From positions 62,001-126,000 of the forward strand of contig NZ_JASPHQ010000003.1 in the NCBI RefSeq assembly GCF_030227225.1: DNA of 64,000 bases, read 5' to 3'. The notes below the pieces were generated by a model. That model was not told the DNA's origin. It did no database searches and worked only from the letters and a program-made list of their open reading frames with translations. Positions 17,329 to 27,370 of the stretch are shown here, piece after piece. Every line of letters starts with the position of its first letter. Positions within the stretch are counted from its first letter, which is position 1. The translations under genes were made by a program, and so were the position numbers. Source of the DNA: Corynebacterium rhinophilum (lineage in GTDB: Bacteria; Actinomycetota; Actinomycetes; Mycobacteriales; Mycobacteriaceae).

Positions 17329-17820
17329 GTGAGCCAAAAACGAAGGAGTAAGACAGGTCTTATCGCCGCGGTGGTCATCGCCGTGGCGGTTGTGGATCAA
17401 GCCGTAAAACAACTCATGCTTACCGTCCTGACGGAGGGCGAGCCGCATTATGTCATCGGGGACTGGTTCAGGTTTAACCTGCTCTTTAACCCCGGCGCGG
17501 CGTTTTCCATCGGTGGCGAGGGATCGACCTGGCTGTTTACCACCATTCAATTGGCGTTCGTCTTAGGCGTTGCCATAGCCGCCCCGCGCATCCACAATAC
17601 GGGCCAGGCGCTGGGGTTGGCGCTCATTGCCGGCGGGGCATTGGGCAATTTTGCAGACCGCATCTTCCGCGACCCAGGCTTTTGGTTCGGTCACGTTGTG
17701 GACTATATCTCGGTCGGCTCGTTCGCGGTCTTTAATATCGCAGATGCGGCCATTACCTGCGGCGTCGTCATCTTCATCGGCGCCATGCTAATTGCGGAAC
17801 GGAGGGCGGAAAATGAATAG
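17329..17820 (+). CDS. lspA: Lipoprotein signal peptidase II
   Basis: 163 residues; cleaves the signal peptide of lipid-modified prolipoproteins in the membrane. Four hydrophobic segments are seen, and the two catalytic aspartates are in GNFADRIF and FNIADAAI, with VVDYI between them. [13 protein letters not shown] is the conserved region after helix 1. The start was set at GTG 17329 rather than the ATG at 17320, because TAGAAT (17316-17321) overlaps that ATG and ends exactly 7 bases before the GTG, the usual spacing for a leaderless message. The 3-prime end overlaps rluD by 8 bases. Confidence 0.93.
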   Translation: MSQKRRSKTGLIAAVVIAVAVVDQAVKQLMLTVLTEGEPHYVIGDWFRFNLLFNPGAAFSIGGEGSTWLFTTIQLAFVLGVAIAAPRIHNTGQALGLALIAGGALGNFADRIFRDPGFWFGHVVDYISVGSFAVFNIADAAITCGVVIFIGAMLIAERRAENE

Positions 17821-18739
17821 GCAATTGCGCAGTTTCCCCATTCCAGAAGGCTTGGAGGGCATGCGTGCCGATGCCGCGCTTGCCAAGCTCCTCGGCCTCT
17901 CCCGCTCGGCTACTGCCCAGCTGTGCGCCGAGGGCGGGGTCACCGTGGATTCGCAGGAGCTGGGTAAATCCGAGCGCCTGGCATCCGGCCAGGTGGTCAC
18001 GGTGCTGCTTCCGGAGCCGGAAAAGCCCCTGCTGCCGCGCGAGGAGCTGGTGGAGGGCATGGACGTTTTATATAGCGATGCCGATATCATCTGCGTGCAC
18101 AAACCCGTGGGCGTCGCCGCGCACCCGAGCGTGGGCTGGGATGGGCCGACGGTCATCGGCGGGCTGCGCGCGGCAGGGTACAACGTGGCCTCGCTTGGCC
18201 CCACCGAGCGGCAGGGCATCGTCCACCGCCTGGACGTGGGCACATCCGGGGTCATGGTGGTGGCTTCCTCAGGGCGCGCCTACTCGGCGCTCAAGCAGGC
18301 ATTTAAGTCCCGCACCGTGAAAAAGACCTATCACGCGGTGGTCCAGGGCCTGCCCGATCCGATCGAAGGCACCATCGATGCTCCCATCGGCAGGCACCCG
18401 AAATCGGGCTGGAAATTCGCCGTGCTGGATGATGGCAAAGCCGCGGTAACCCACTACCGCCTCATCGAGGCCTTTCGCGAGGCCAGCCTCATCGAGGTGC
18501 ACTTGGAAACCGGCCGCACCCACCAGATCCGCGTCCACATGTCCGCCACCGGGCATCCCTGCGTCGGCGATCCCATGTACGGCTCGAATCCGCAGCTTTC
18601 TGCCCGCCTGGGCTTGGAGCGCCAGTGGCTGCATGCGGTGCAGCTGGGCTTTACCCACCCCGGCACCGGGAAGTGGTTCGAGGCCCGCGCGCCCTATCCC
18701 GATGACCTGCAGCATGCCCTGGAGCGACTGCAGGGATGA
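17813..18739 (+). CDS. rluD: Ribosomal large subunit pseudouridine synthase (RluD type)
   Basis: 308 residues; isomerises uridine to pseudouridine in 23S rRNA. An S4-like N-terminal domain (about 15-75) precedes the catalytic domain. The signature [18 protein letters not shown] contains the catalytic Asp of the HRLD motif, and [12 protein letters not shown] is the second family motif. GGAGGGCGGAAA precedes ATG 17813 inside the end of lspA; a TTG at 17792 is less likely. It is translationally coupled to lspA upstream and to the small protein downstream (ATGA). Confidence 0.95.
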   Translation: MNRQLRSFPIPEGLEGMRADAALAKLLGLSRSATAQLCAEGGVTVDSQELGKSERLASGQVVTVLLPEPEKPLLPREELVEGMDVLYSDADIICVHKPVGVAAHPSVGWDGPTVIGGLRAAGYNVASLGPTERQGIVHRLDVGTSGVMVVASSGRAYSALKQAFKSRTVKKTYHAVVQGLPDPIEGTIDAPIGRHPKSGWKFAVLDDGKAAVTHYRLIEAFREASLIEVHLETGRTHQIRVHMSATGHPCVGDPMYGSNPQLSARLGLERQWLHAVQLGFTHPGTGKWFEARAPYPDDLQHALERLQG

Positions 18740-19275
18740 GGAAGTTTTATTGGCGGCGCCGCCTAGCGGCACTGGTGCTGGTGCTGGTGGCGGGCGTGGT
18801 GGCTCTGGTGCTTTTTGGCACGCTGGGCACGCAGGCATCCACGCGCGTGCAAGGCGATCAGCTGGGCCCGGACGGGGAATCGCGCGCGGAGTATATTGAG
18901 CGCGTCAAGTCCATGGACATCGATCCGGATGCCGCCACGTATGCGCTGGTCACCTTCGATACCGAGCTGCCGCCAGTCGCCGTCGCCGCCGCGCTGACTG
19001 ATATTCCGCGCATGGACACCATCCTGATGGGCTCGACCGCGCCTATCGCGGTGCCGGAGCCTGTTGCCGGCGAGGACCGCGCCGCGGTGATTAACCGCAC
19101 CTTCGACCGCATCGGTGCCTCCTACGGCCAGCGCCCCAGCGCGGTGAGCGCCGTCGTGGTGTGGGGCACGGGCACCCAGCTTGCCGATGTCGCCTCCCTC
19201 CCCGCCATCGCCGCCGTCGAGCCCGCGCCTGCCGATGCCGCCTGGGGTAGTTTCGCCGTGCGCCCACCCAGCTAA
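18736..19275 (+). CDS. Membrane-anchored protein of unknown function
   Basis: 179 residues. A basic start and a single hydrophobic segment (about 9-30, [22 protein letters not shown]) suggest an N-terminal anchor with the rest outside the cytoplasm. The extracytoplasmic part has a regular alpha/beta pattern ([36 protein letters not shown]) but no motif that I recognise. It overlaps the rluD stop by ATGA, so it is co-translated with lspA-rluD. Confidence 0.75.
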   Translation: MRKFYWRRRLAALVLVLVAGVVALVLFGTLGTQASTRVQGDQLGPDGESRAEYIERVKSMDIDPDAATYALVTFDTELPPVAVAAALTDIPRMDTILMGSTAPIAVPEPVAGEDRAAVINRTFDRIGASYGQRPSAVSAVVVWGTGTQLADVASLPAIAAVEPAPADAAWGSFAVRPPS

Positions 19276-19335
19276 ATTTGCCATCCTGAACGCTTCGCCG
19301 CGCGGGGTGCGGGGTGCAGGCTTAGCATCGGGGGC

Positions 19336-20358
19336 ATGGAACACATTCGGGCATATATTGCGGCTTTAAACTCGGCGATGGATATCCTCGCCGAGGCCGC
19401 TGATATGCCCGCCTCCGAGCTGACCGCCGCCGGCATGCCGGATGCCGCCGCCTCGTCGATAGCCCACCTCTCTCAGATCTATTTCGGGCCGACCAGTTTC
19501 ACGCGCCGCCAGCGCCGGGCGGTCGAGGGAGCGCGGCGCAATGGGCATTCGCTGCCGACGTTGGAGGTCATCGAAAAGCACGCCCGCCGCGTGCCCACCC
19601 AAGCCCGCGCCTGGGCCCTGCGCGCTGAACTTGCCCAGGTATCCGCCGATACCCAGGCGATGGACAAGCTCGCCCGCAAGAAGGTGCGCGCGCTGCGCCC
19701 GCCGCGCGAACCCAAACCAGGGGTGAGGCTGCGCCGCCGCGCCGCGGGCAAACCATGGACGCTAACGATTACAGGTAGCTCCAGCCTCGTCGCGGAGCTG
19801 CATAACCAAGCAGGCACGCTTGCCGATGTCGCCGCCCTCTTCCACTCCGGCGCCTCCACCTCCACCGTGCGCACCAACGTGGTAATCCCGCTGGATAAGT
19901 TGAGCGCCATCGCGCAGGGCGATAAAGACGTCACGGTCACCATGACCAACGGAGCGCAAATTAGCGGCGCCGAGCTGGCCCAGCGCGCAATGGCGGAGGA
20001 AGGCTTTATCACTCTTCTCCACCCCGTGGAGGGGCCAGTGAACCTGTACCGCATGCGGCGCGGGGCAACGTGGAAGCAATTTATGATGGCCGCCGCCGAA
20101 AACCCCGTCTGCCCGGCGCGCGGGTGCCACCGCCCAGCCGATGAGTGCCAAGTCCACCACATCTATAGCTGGGCCGGCGGCGGGTGGACCAATGCCAAGA
20201 ACCTCACCGTCGCGTGCCCGCATCACAACGGCCGCAATGACGACGACCGCGCCGCCCGCCCCCGCAATGGCCGCTTCGAACGCGTGCACGGCGGCGTGCG
20301 GTGGATTAAACCCTGGCAGCCGCCACCGCCGGACCTCGTCGATACCGGGCCCAGTTAG
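19336..20358 (+). CDS. DUF222 / HNH endonuclease domain protein (copy 2)
   Basis: 340 residues, homologous along its whole length to the protein at 3530-4528. Both share an early ARRNGHS motif, a Lys-Pro-Gly-Val-Arg stretch, MTNGAxxxGAEyL, and the C-terminal HNH. The nuclease motif is CPARGC, DECQVHH, then WTNAKNLTVAC and PHHNGRNDDD. TAGCAT ends 7 bases before ATG 19336, so it is probably leaderless. The two copies are inverted relative to each other, about 15 kb apart. They are well diverged, so recent duplication is unlikely. The target is unknown. Confidence 0.85.
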   Translation: MEHIRAYIAALNSAMDILAEAADMPASELTAAGMPDAAASSIAHLSQIYFGPTSFTRRQRRAVEGARRNGHSLPTLEVIEKHARRVPTQARAWALRAELAQVSADTQAMDKLARKKVRALRPPREPKPGVRLRRRAAGKPWTLTITGSSSLVAELHNQAGTLADVAALFHSGASTSTVRTNVVIPLDKLSAIAQGDKDVTVTMTNGAQISGAELAQRAMAEEGFITLLHPVEGPVNLYRMRRGATWKQFMMAAAENPVCPARGCHRPADECQVHHIYSWAGGGWTNAKNLTVACPHHNGRNDDDRAARPRNGRFERVHGGVRWIKPWQPPPPDLVDTGPS

Positions 20359-20441
20359 CTCACAACGTTGAGCCGGGCCCAACCCTCAGCGGCGACTTTC
20401 CCGCCCGCGAATTCCTAAGCGCCGAGCTCATCCACAGCGCA

Positions 20442-20646
20442 TTTCTGCGTGCCGTTTTTCGCGCTGCGCACTCCTGTGCGCAGCGCCCCGTTGCCGCGCG
20501 CTTTTGCACACCCCTCTTCCACACCGCTAACTTTTGCGTGCCGTTTTCTCGCGCTGTGCACTACTGCGCGCGGCTCACGCACCGTCTTTCGCGCTGCGAA
20601 TTTCTGCGCGCAGGTTTACCTGCGCCGCGCACTCTTGCGCGGCGCG
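20442..20646. repeat. Palindrome-rich repeat tract (degenerate hairpin family)
   Basis: Four related hairpins follow each other. GCGCTGCGCAC-TCCT-GTGCGCAGCGC (20461-20486) is perfect, with 11 bp. GCGCTGTGC-ACTACT-GCGCGCGGC (from 20551) is imperfect. GCGCTGCG-AATTTCT-GCGCGCAGG (from 20591) is imperfect. GCGCCGCGC-ACTCTT-GCGCGGCGC (20622-20645) is perfect, with 9 bp. A perfect GCGCAGGT-TT-ACCTGCGC (20608-20625) overlaps two of them. GTGCCGTTTT precedes the first two. It lies between the convergent HNH gene and rarD, and enters the rarD 3-prime end. Confidence 0.75.
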
Positions 20647-21491
20647 TTGTGGCGAACGCGGATGAGATCTGCAATGTAGATGCTGACTGCTACGCCGATG
20701 ATGCCGAAGCCAATCCACCGGTGCGTGGAGAAGTGTTCTTGGGTGACAAAGAGCGCCCACAGCATCTGCATGATGGGGGTGAGGTATTGGAGCATGCCGA
20801 TCGTCGACAAGCGCAGCGTCCGCGCGCCTTGGGCGAAGCACAATAGTGGCAGCGCGGTAATCAGGCCGGCGCTGATTAAAAGCAGCATGTGTGGCGTGCC
20901 TTCCGTAACGAAGGTGCCTCGGCCTGCCTGTTCAATCCACACGATATAGGCAATGGCAATGGGGGAGACCACCAAAGACTCTGCCGCGACCGAGACCGCC
21001 GCCGATACCCGCACCTGTTTCTTGATGAGGCCGTAAATGCCAAACGATGCCGCCAACAACAGCGAGATATACGGCGCCTTGCCAGTAAAGAAGGTCAGAT
21101 ACAGCACCGCGATTGCCGCCACGGCGACGGCGGTCGCCTGTCATGGGCGCAGCTGCTCCTTTAAGAAGATCATGCCGAGCGCCACCGATACCAGAGGATT
21201 GATGAAATATCCTAAAGCGGCATCGGCTACGTGATCGGTATTAATCGCCAGCACATAGGTCCCCCAATTGACCGTGATGAATACGCCCCCGGCGGCAAGC
21301 CAGCCCCACGTGCGCTTGTCCAAGCGCACCAATTCGCGCCAGCCGCCGCTGCAGATTAAAAACGCCGTGACGATAACCGCGGTCCACAACACGCGATGGG
21401 CGAGGATTTCCAGCGGTGTGGCCGGTAGCAGGAGCGGGAAGAACGCGGGGAAGAACCCCCACATGATGTATGCGGCGAGCGTGTAGATCAT
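20616..21491 (-). pseudogene. rarD: RarD-type EamA-family transporter, interrupted by an in-frame TGA
   Basis: Read through, the frame would encode 291 residues, the normal RarD length, with ten hydrophobic segments. It starts MIYTLAAYIMWGFFPAFFPLLLP and includes the family's early HRVLW motif. Codon 117 (21141-21143) is TGA in the context EQLRP-stop-QATAVAVAAIAVLYL. No frame change occurs across it, so a single substitution, for example TGG (Trp) to TGA, explains the break. The remainder is intact, so inactivation is recent. RarD proteins are predicted permeases of poorly defined substrate. A TATTAT hexamer lies 6 bases before the ATG, divergent from dnaE1. Confidence 0.85.
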
Positions 21492-21536
21492 CCCCGCATA
21501 ATATCGTCATCTTGACCGCCCCGCTAAGATGACCGC

Positions 21537-24500
21537 ATGGTCAAAAATTCCTCCTTCGTCCACCTGCATAACCATACCGAGTTCTCCATGCTGGACGGCA
21601 TGGCCAAGGTCGATATGTTGGCTGATGAGGTGGTCAAGCAAAACATGCCCGCCGTGGGCATGACAGACCACGGCAATATGTATGGATCCGATGCCTTTTA
21701 CAAGCGCATGACCAGCGCCGGGGTGAAACCCATCATCGGCATCGAGGCCTACATGGCCCCGGAATCGCGCTTTAATAAAAAACGCGTGTTGTGGGGCACT
21801 CCGGATCAAAAGCGCGACGATGTCTCCGCCTCGGGTGCGTATTTGCACCAGACGATGATCGCGGAAAACGCCACCGGGCTGCGCAACCTGTTCACGTTGT
21901 CCTCGCTCGCCTCCTACGAAGGCCAGCTGGGCAAGTGGCCGCGCATGGATGCGGAGCTCATCGCTGAGCATGCTGATGGCATCATCGCCACCACCGGCTG
22001 CCCATCCGGCGATGTACAGACCCGCCTGCGCCTCGGTCAATTCAATGAGGCCCTCGAGGCCGCGGCCATGTGGCAAGACATCTATGGCAAGGACAACTTC
22101 TTCTTGGAGTTGATGGACCATGGGCTGGACATCGAAAAGCGCACGCGCGATGGGTTGCTCGAAATCGGCCGCAAGCTGGACCTGCCGCCGCTGGTGACCA
22201 ATGACTGCCACTACGTGCTGGAATCCCAGGCGCCGGCGCACGAGGCCATGCTGTGCGTGCAGACCGGTAAGACGTTCATGGACCCAGACCGTTTCAAGTT
22301 CGGTGGTACCGGCTACTACATCAAGTCCGCCGCGCAGATGCGCGATACCTGGGACGACCTGATTCCGGATGGCTGCGATAACACCCTGTGGATTGCCGAG
22401 CGCGTGCAGGACTACAGCGAGGTGTGGGAAGAACACACCCACGACCGCATGCCCATTGCCGATGTCCCCGAGGGCCACACGCCCACCTCCTGGCTGACCC
22501 ACGAGGTGATGGAAGGGCTGCAGCGGCGTTTCCCTGGGCGCGATGTGCCGGAGGAGTATATTGAGCGCGCCAAGTACGAGATTTCCGTGATTGAGATGAA
22601 GGGCTACCCCTCCTACTTCCTCATCGTGGCGGAACTTATTAAGTACGCGCGTTCTGTAGGCATCCGTGTGGGGCCCGGCCGTGGTTCTGCGGCGGGCGCG
22701 CTCGTGGCCTACGCGCTGACCATTACCAATATTGATCCGCTGGAACACGACCTGCTCTTCGAGCGCTTTTTGAACCCCGAGCGCCCGTCCGCGCCCGATA
22801 TCGATATCGACTTCGACGATCGCCGCCGCGGCGAGATGATTACCTATGCCGCCGAGCGCTGGGGCGAGGATAAGGTCGCCCAGGTCATTACTTTCGGCAC
22901 GGTGAAAACCAAGCAGGCCATTAAGGACTCCGCTAAGGTGCACTTTGGCCAGCCCGGCTTCCAGATGGCCGACCGCATCAATGGTGCGCTGCCGCCGGCG
23001 ATTATGGCGAAGGATATTCCGCTGCGGGGCATTACTGACCCCGACCACGAGCGCTATTCCGAGGCCGCTGAGGTCCGCCAGATGGTGGAAACCGACCCGG
23101 ATGTGAAAAAGATTTATGACACCGCGCGCGGTTTGGAAGGCGTCGTCCGCCAGGCCGGCGTGCACGCCTGCGCGGTGATTATGGCCTCCGTGCGGTTGAT
23201 GGACCACATCCCGATGTGGAAGCGGCCTGCCGATGGCGCCTATATCACCGGCTGGGATTATCCCGCCTGCGAGGCCATTGGCCTGCTGAAGATGGACTTT
23301 TTGGGCCTGCGCAACCTCACCGTTATTGGTGATGCCATCGAAAACATCAAGCGCAACCGCGGCGAGGAAGTGCAACTCGAGCAGCTGCATGCCGATGACC
23401 CCAAGGTCTCCAAGGTCTATGACTTGCTCTCGCGCGGGGATACCTTGGGCGTGTTCCAGCTGGACTCCGGCGGTATGCAGGAGCTGCTCAAGCGCATGAA
23501 GCCTACCGGCTTCAAAGACATCGTGGCCTCCTTGGCCCTGTACCGCCCCGGCCCGATGGGCGTGAATGCTCACTGGGACTACGCCGACCGCAAGAACGGG
23601 CGTAAGGAAATCACCCCGATTCACCCTGAGCTTGAAGAGCCGCTGAAGGAAATCCTGGATGAGACGTATGGTCTCATCGTCTACCAGGAGCAGATCATGC
23701 GCATCTCGCAGAAGGTGGCGAACTACACCGCCGGCGAGGCAGACGGCTTCCGTAAGGCGATGGGTAAGAAAAAGCCCGAGGTCCTAGCCCAGCAGTACGA
23801 TAAATTTTGGGGCGGCATGCAAGAAAATGGCTACTCCAAATCCGCCATGGATGCCCTGTGGGGGACCATCGAGCCCTTCGCGTCGTACGCGTTTAACAAG
23901 TCCCACGCCGCGGGCTACGGGTTGGTCTCGTTCTGGACGGCCTACCTCAAGGCCTACTACGCACCGGAATACATGGCAGCGCTGTTGACCTCTGTGGGCG
24001 ATAAGAAGGATAAGTCCGCCATCTACCTGTCGGATTGCCGCCACTTGGGCATTAACGTTTTGCCGCCCTCAGTCAATGAATCCGAAGAGGACTTCCAGGC
24101 TGTGGGCGAGGATATTCGCTTCGGCATGGGCGCTATCCGCAATGTGGGCTCGGAAGTCGTCGAATCCATCATTGCTTCGCGCAAGGCAAAGGGGGCGTTT
24201 ACGTCCTTTAGTGATTACCTCGACAAAATTGACTTGGCAGCGTGTTCCAAGCGCGTGACCGAGGCGCTGATTAAGGCCGGTGCCTTTGATGATTTCCAGC
24301 AGCCGCGCAAGGGCCTCATGCTTATTCACGAGGACGCCGTCGATGCCGTGCAGACCACCAAGAAAGCGGCGGATAAGGGGCAATTCGACCTCTTTGCCGG
24401 CTTCGGCGGCGGTGACGATGCCTCGTCCGAAGGCGCCTTTGCCATCGACGTTCCGGACGATTCATGGGATCGCAAGCACGAGTTGGCACTAGAGCGAGAG

Positions 24501-25109
24501 ATGCTGGGGCTCTACGTCTCTGGCCACCCACTCGACGGGTTCGAAGAGGCCCTGGCTGCACAGACCAATACGCCGTTGACAAAGATCCTAAATGATGAGG
24601 TGCACAATGGGCAGGAACTCATCATCGGCGGCATCATTTCCGGTGTGGACCGCCGCTTTTCTAAGCGCGATGGTTCCCCGTGGGCGATTGTCACGGTAGA
24701 AGACCACAACGGCGCGCAGGTAGAGATCTTGGTCTTTAACAAGGTCTACTCGCTGGCAGCGCCGCATATTGTGGAAGACAACATCATCTTGGCGCGCGTC
24801 AACGTGAAGGTGCGCGATGAGCGCCGGTCGCTGTTTTGTTCCGATATTCGCGTTCCCGAGCTGGGGCCAGGCGGTGGCGCGAGCCTGCCACTGCGCCTGA
24901 CCATGCGTACAGACCAGTGCACGATGGAAAATATCGCCCGACTCAAGCAGGTCTTGGTTAAAAATCACGGTGAGTCCGATGTCTACCTTGAGCTTGTCGA
25001 GGGCGACCAATCCACCACCATGGTCCTCGGTGAGCACCTCCGCGTGGAACGATCCGGCAACCTCATGGGAGACCTGAAGGCCACGATGGGCGCAGGTATT
25101 TTGGGATAG
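21537..25109 (+). CDS. dnaE1: DNA polymerase III alpha subunit
   Basis: 1190 residues; the replicative polymerase. The N-terminal PHP domain (about 1-280) has a full-looking metal-binding set: FVHLHNH (His9, His11), TDHGN, DHGLDIE and NDCHYV. This fits the actinobacterial DnaE1 in which the PHP domain is the 3-prime to 5-prime proofreading exonuclease. The catalytic palm aspartates are in PDIDIDFDD near residue 420, with [16 protein letters not shown] upstream. A helix-hairpin-helix and beta-binding region and a C-terminal OB fold (about 1010-1090) follow. TAAGAT ends 6 bases before the ATG, suggesting a leaderless message. Confidence 0.98.
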   Translation: MVKNSSFVHLHNHTEFSMLDGMAKVDMLADEVVKQNMPAVGMTDHGNMYGSDAFYKRMTSAGVKPIIGIEAYMAPESRFNKKRVLWGTPDQKRDDVSASGAYLHQTMIAENATGLRNLFTLSSLASYEGQLGKWPRMDAELIAEHADGIIATTGCPSGDVQTRLRLGQFNEALEAAAMWQDIYGKDNFFLELMDHGLDIEKRTRDGLLEIGRKLDLPPLVTNDCHYVLESQAPAHEAMLCVQTGKTFMDPDRFKFGGTGYYIKSAAQMRDTWDDLIPDGCDNTLWIAERVQDYSEVWEEHTHDRMPIADVPEGHTPTSWLTHEVMEGLQRRFPGRDVPEEYIERAKYEISVIEMKGYPSYFLIVAELIKYARSVGIRVGPGRGSAAGALVAYALTITNIDPLEHDLLFERFLNPERPSAPDIDIDFDDRRRGEMITYAAERWGEDKVAQVITFGTVKTKQAIKDSAKVHFGQPGFQMADRINGALPPAIMAKDIPLRGITDPDHERYSEAAEVRQMVETDPDVKKIYDTARGLEGVVRQAGVHACAVIMASVRLMDHIPMWKRPADGAYITGWDYPACEAIGLLKMDFLGLRNLTVIGDAIENIKRNRGEEVQLEQLHADDPKVSKVYDLLSRGDTLGVFQLDSGGMQELLKRMKPTGFKDIVASLALYRPGPMGVNAHWDYADRKNGRKEITPIHPELEEPLKEILDETYGLIVYQEQIMRISQKVANYTAGEADGFRKAMGKKKPEVLAQQYDKFWGGMQENGYSKSAMDALWGTIEPFASYAFNKSHAAGYGLVSFWTAYLKAYYAPEYMAALLTSVGDKKDKSAIYLSDCRHLGINVLPPSVNESEEDFQAVGEDIRFGMGAIRNVGSEVVESIIASRKAKGAFTSFSDYLDKIDLAACSKRVTEALIKAGAFDDFQQPRKGLMLIHEDAVDAVQTTKKAADKGQFDLFAGFGGGDDASSEGAFAIDVPDDSWDRKHELALEREMLGLYVSGHPLDGFEEALAAQTNTPLTKILNDEVHNGQELIIGGIISGVDRRFSKRDGSPWAIVTVEDHNGAQVEILVFNKVYSLAAPHIVEDNIILARVNVKVRDERRSLFCSDIRVPELGPGGGASLPLRLTMRTDQCTMENIARLKQVLVKNHGESDVYLELVEGDQSTTMVLGEHLRVERSGNLMGDLKATMGAGILG

Positions 25110-25358
25110 AAACTCCTCCTGCACTTTTTACATACACCGTTACCGCAGTCCAGGGAAAGCAATATCGCTGCACCTGCGGTGACAGCAGAAAACGCTCGCT
25201 TCTGCCTCAGAAGTTGGCGTGCCGTCCATGGGTCGGATTTGTGAAAGCGCACAAATTCCCGCGCGATCACCGCTGGCAATGTAATACAAGCGGAGCAGGC
25301 AGGCGGTGGCTAGGGAGCTGATCGCGCGCCCCAAATGCCACCGCTTTAATACCGAAAT
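25110..25358. other. Intergenic stretch without recognisable gene
   Basis: It contains only short frames without ribosome binding sites. TTTGTGAAAGCGCACAAA (25237-25254) is a loose palindrome. I see no terminator with a T tract. Confidence 0.4.
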
Positions 25359-27248
25359 CTACGGAAGTAGCTGACGGACCGGTTCTGGAAGCATCTTATA
25401 GAACTGATCGGCTACCTGCGGCATGAAGTGTAGAACACCGCTCAACATGGCGCCGAGGGCAATGACGCCAGCGATGATTCCAACGCCCTTCGCGATGCTG
25501 CTCGAGCCGTCTCCCGGCAGCCATGCCCCGGGGGCATCGTCAGGAGCGTCGCCGTCTTCATCGGAGGCGTTGTCGCCTTCGTCCTCGGAGCCGCCTACGA
25601 GATCGGCGACAGAGAAGACCGTGGTGGTCCCGGACACCTCGTTGCCGGCGATAAGGAGGGCATCGTCGGTAGGAGAGTCTTCCTTGCTAACGAATGCTAG
25701 CCCCTCGGGGCCCAAGTCGCCGGCCAACCTGGTGGCGGCGGCATTGTCCTCGTCATAGTCCACGGCGAAATCGCGGTTATTGCTATAGGTGACGAACTCG
25801 GCATGAGCGGGGTCGGTGACGTCATAGACAAAGATGCCGCCCACGCGCTCCATACCGATGAAGGCATAGGTTCGGTCACCAACTGTTCCAATCGTCAGAG
25901 CTTCCGGTTCGGGGCCTTTATTATTGGAGCGATCGTCAAAGTCGGGATCCTCATTATCGGCATTGAAGTTAAGGTCCTCGATGTCCTTGGTGATTTTCTC
26001 GAAGTCGGAGCCGGAATCGAAGACGAAGTTGCCCTCGGCATCGTAAATGCTAAAGGAGCGGGACCCGTAGGAATACAGGCCATCGAAGCAGCCCTTTTCC
26101 TCGTTCCATCCAGAGGCATTACTCAACTTTAGGTTGCCGGCGTATTTCTTGTCCTCGATGCCTTCTGGCAGGTCGACGGAATCACAGATCTGGCCCTCTT
26201 CAACAAGATCTTTCAGCTTGACCTCATCGGTATAGCCGCCCCATTCGCGGGCATCGCCCTCATTGGCGGTGGCGAAGTAGGTCTCGCCGTTGGTCTGGAA
26301 GGCGCCAATCGAATCCGGCATGGACAGGCCATGCACAGGGATCGTGCGCAGCTTTGCCGCGCCGTCCTTATTGGAGGGATCAATGGGGACATCTGAATGG
26401 TCCGCGATGTGGGCGGGCAACACCTTGTCTACGGTGGCGGAGGCAATATCGACCACTGCGATAGCGTTATTTTCTTGCAAGGTGACATACGCCTTGCCAT
26501 CGGCGGAGGAAATATACTCCGGCTCAAAGTCAAGCGAAGGCTTGTTGTGGTGGTTTGCTGGGCCGAAGACGCGAATGGACGGGTCAAGTTCTGCATCTGC
26601 GCCATCGAAGGCGCGGAAATCGGCGGTGCGAACATCGGCAACAGAGGGGGCCGCAACGCCGTCTGGCAGGGAAATGACGGACACGGTTCCTTCTGGGGCT
26701 TTTGCGTATTCGGTGCCGTCGGAGTTGAGCTCATCGGATGGCTCGCCCTCATTAGCGGTCAATGCATAGGCACCGTCTTTGGTGATGTGCACGTTATCTG
26801 GCAGCGCGCCGAGCGGCACGCGGCCAAGCTCTTGGTCGGAGGTGGCATCGAAAATCAAGGCTTCGCCGTTTTCGGTCTTGTCTGCCTGCTGCACGGCGGC
26901 GACGGCGAGGCCATCAGGGCGCACCGCCACGGAGTTGATCTCCTTATCGCCGCCGGCGGAGACCTCAGCAACCTTATTAGGATTGGTGGGGTCGGAGGCG
27001 TCCAGTATATCCACCTTGCCCGATTGCGCATTCACCGTGAGAATACGCTGGGAGGCGGCGTGGTAGGCCACGATTTCGGCTGCTGATTTGCCCATCACCC
27101 CGGCTTCATACGAGCCGATGGGGCTTAGCTTTACCGCAGCATTGTCGGCGGAGTGTTCTACAACATTATCGACGATATGCGCGTTGGCAGCAGGGGCGCA
27201 GCTGAGCACAAGGCAGGCGGCCATGCCGATGGAGGTGCGCTTAAACAT
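25359..27248 (-). CDS. Secreted choice-of-anchor I family protein
   Basis: 629 residues. The signal peptide (MFKRTSIGMAACLVLSCAPAANA, cleavage near 23) is followed by a long beta-propeller-like domain with repeated strands such as ILDASDPTNPNKVAEVSAGG, VSVISLPDG, AVVDIASATVDKVLPAHIAD and GGIFVYDVTDPAHAEFV. GDLGPEGLAFVS and EPEALTIG are typical of the family. An acidic linker (about 550-575) leads to the C-terminal segment beginning GDGSSS at 579: a hydrophobic stretch and then LPEPVRQLL. This resembles the tails of the proteins at 8424-11205. AAAGGACTC precedes the ATG. The function is unknown; it is probably envelope-attached. Confidence 0.88.
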   Translation of the reverse strand: MFKRTSIGMAACLVLSCAPAANAHIVDNVVEHSADNAAVKLSPIGSYEAGVMGKSAAEIVAYHAASQRILTVNAQSGKVDILDASDPTNPNKVAEVSAGGDKEINSVAVRPDGLAVAAVQQADKTENGEALIFDATSDQELGRVPLGALPDNVHITKDGAYALTANEGEPSDELNSDGTEYAKAPEGTVSVISLPDGVAAPSVADVRTADFRAFDGADAELDPSIRVFGPANHHNKPSLDFEPEYISSADGKAYVTLQENNAIAVVDIASATVDKVLPAHIADHSDVPIDPSNKDGAAKLRTIPVHGLSMPDSIGAFQTNGETYFATANEGDAREWGGYTDEVKLKDLVEEGQICDSVDLPEGIEDKKYAGNLKLSNASGWNEEKGCFDGLYSYGSRSFSIYDAEGNFVFDSGSDFEKITKDIEDLNFNADNEDPDFDDRSNNKGPEPEALTIGTVGDRTYAFIGMERVGGIFVYDVTDPAHAEFVTYSNNRDFAVDYDEDNAAATRLAGDLGPEGLAFVSKEDSPTDDALLIAGNEVSGTTTVFSVADLVGGSEDEGDNASDEDGDAPDDAPGAWLPGDGSSSIAKGVGIIAGVIALGAMLSGVLHFMPQVADQFYKMLPEPVRQLLP

Positions 27249-27370
27249 AGAGAGAGTCCTTTCTTGTGGAGCACTCCATTATCTCGATCCCACGTAACCG
27301 TTGCGCTAAACCGGAATGAAATATAGGTGAATCGGTCGAGCACTAGGTAGGGCGGGTAGACTCTGCAATC

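Noticed and set aside
20442..20646. CRISPR-like array of palindromic repeats
   Set aside because: Repeats are degenerate, unevenly spaced (90, 40 and 31 bases) and without unique spacers or cas genes.
21141..21143. Selenocysteine codon in rarD
   Set aside because: RarD is not a known selenoprotein, no selenocysteine-insertion hairpin was seen after the TGA, and no Cys/Sec is expected at this position.
21507..23624. Open frame of 705 codons on the minus strand
   Set aside because: Antisense shadow of dnaE1; no ribosome binding site or family motif.
25140..25334. Small minus-strand frame with LATACLLRLYYIASGDRAG
   Set aside because: TTG start without ribosome binding site or upstream -10, and no recognisable domain; left unannotated.
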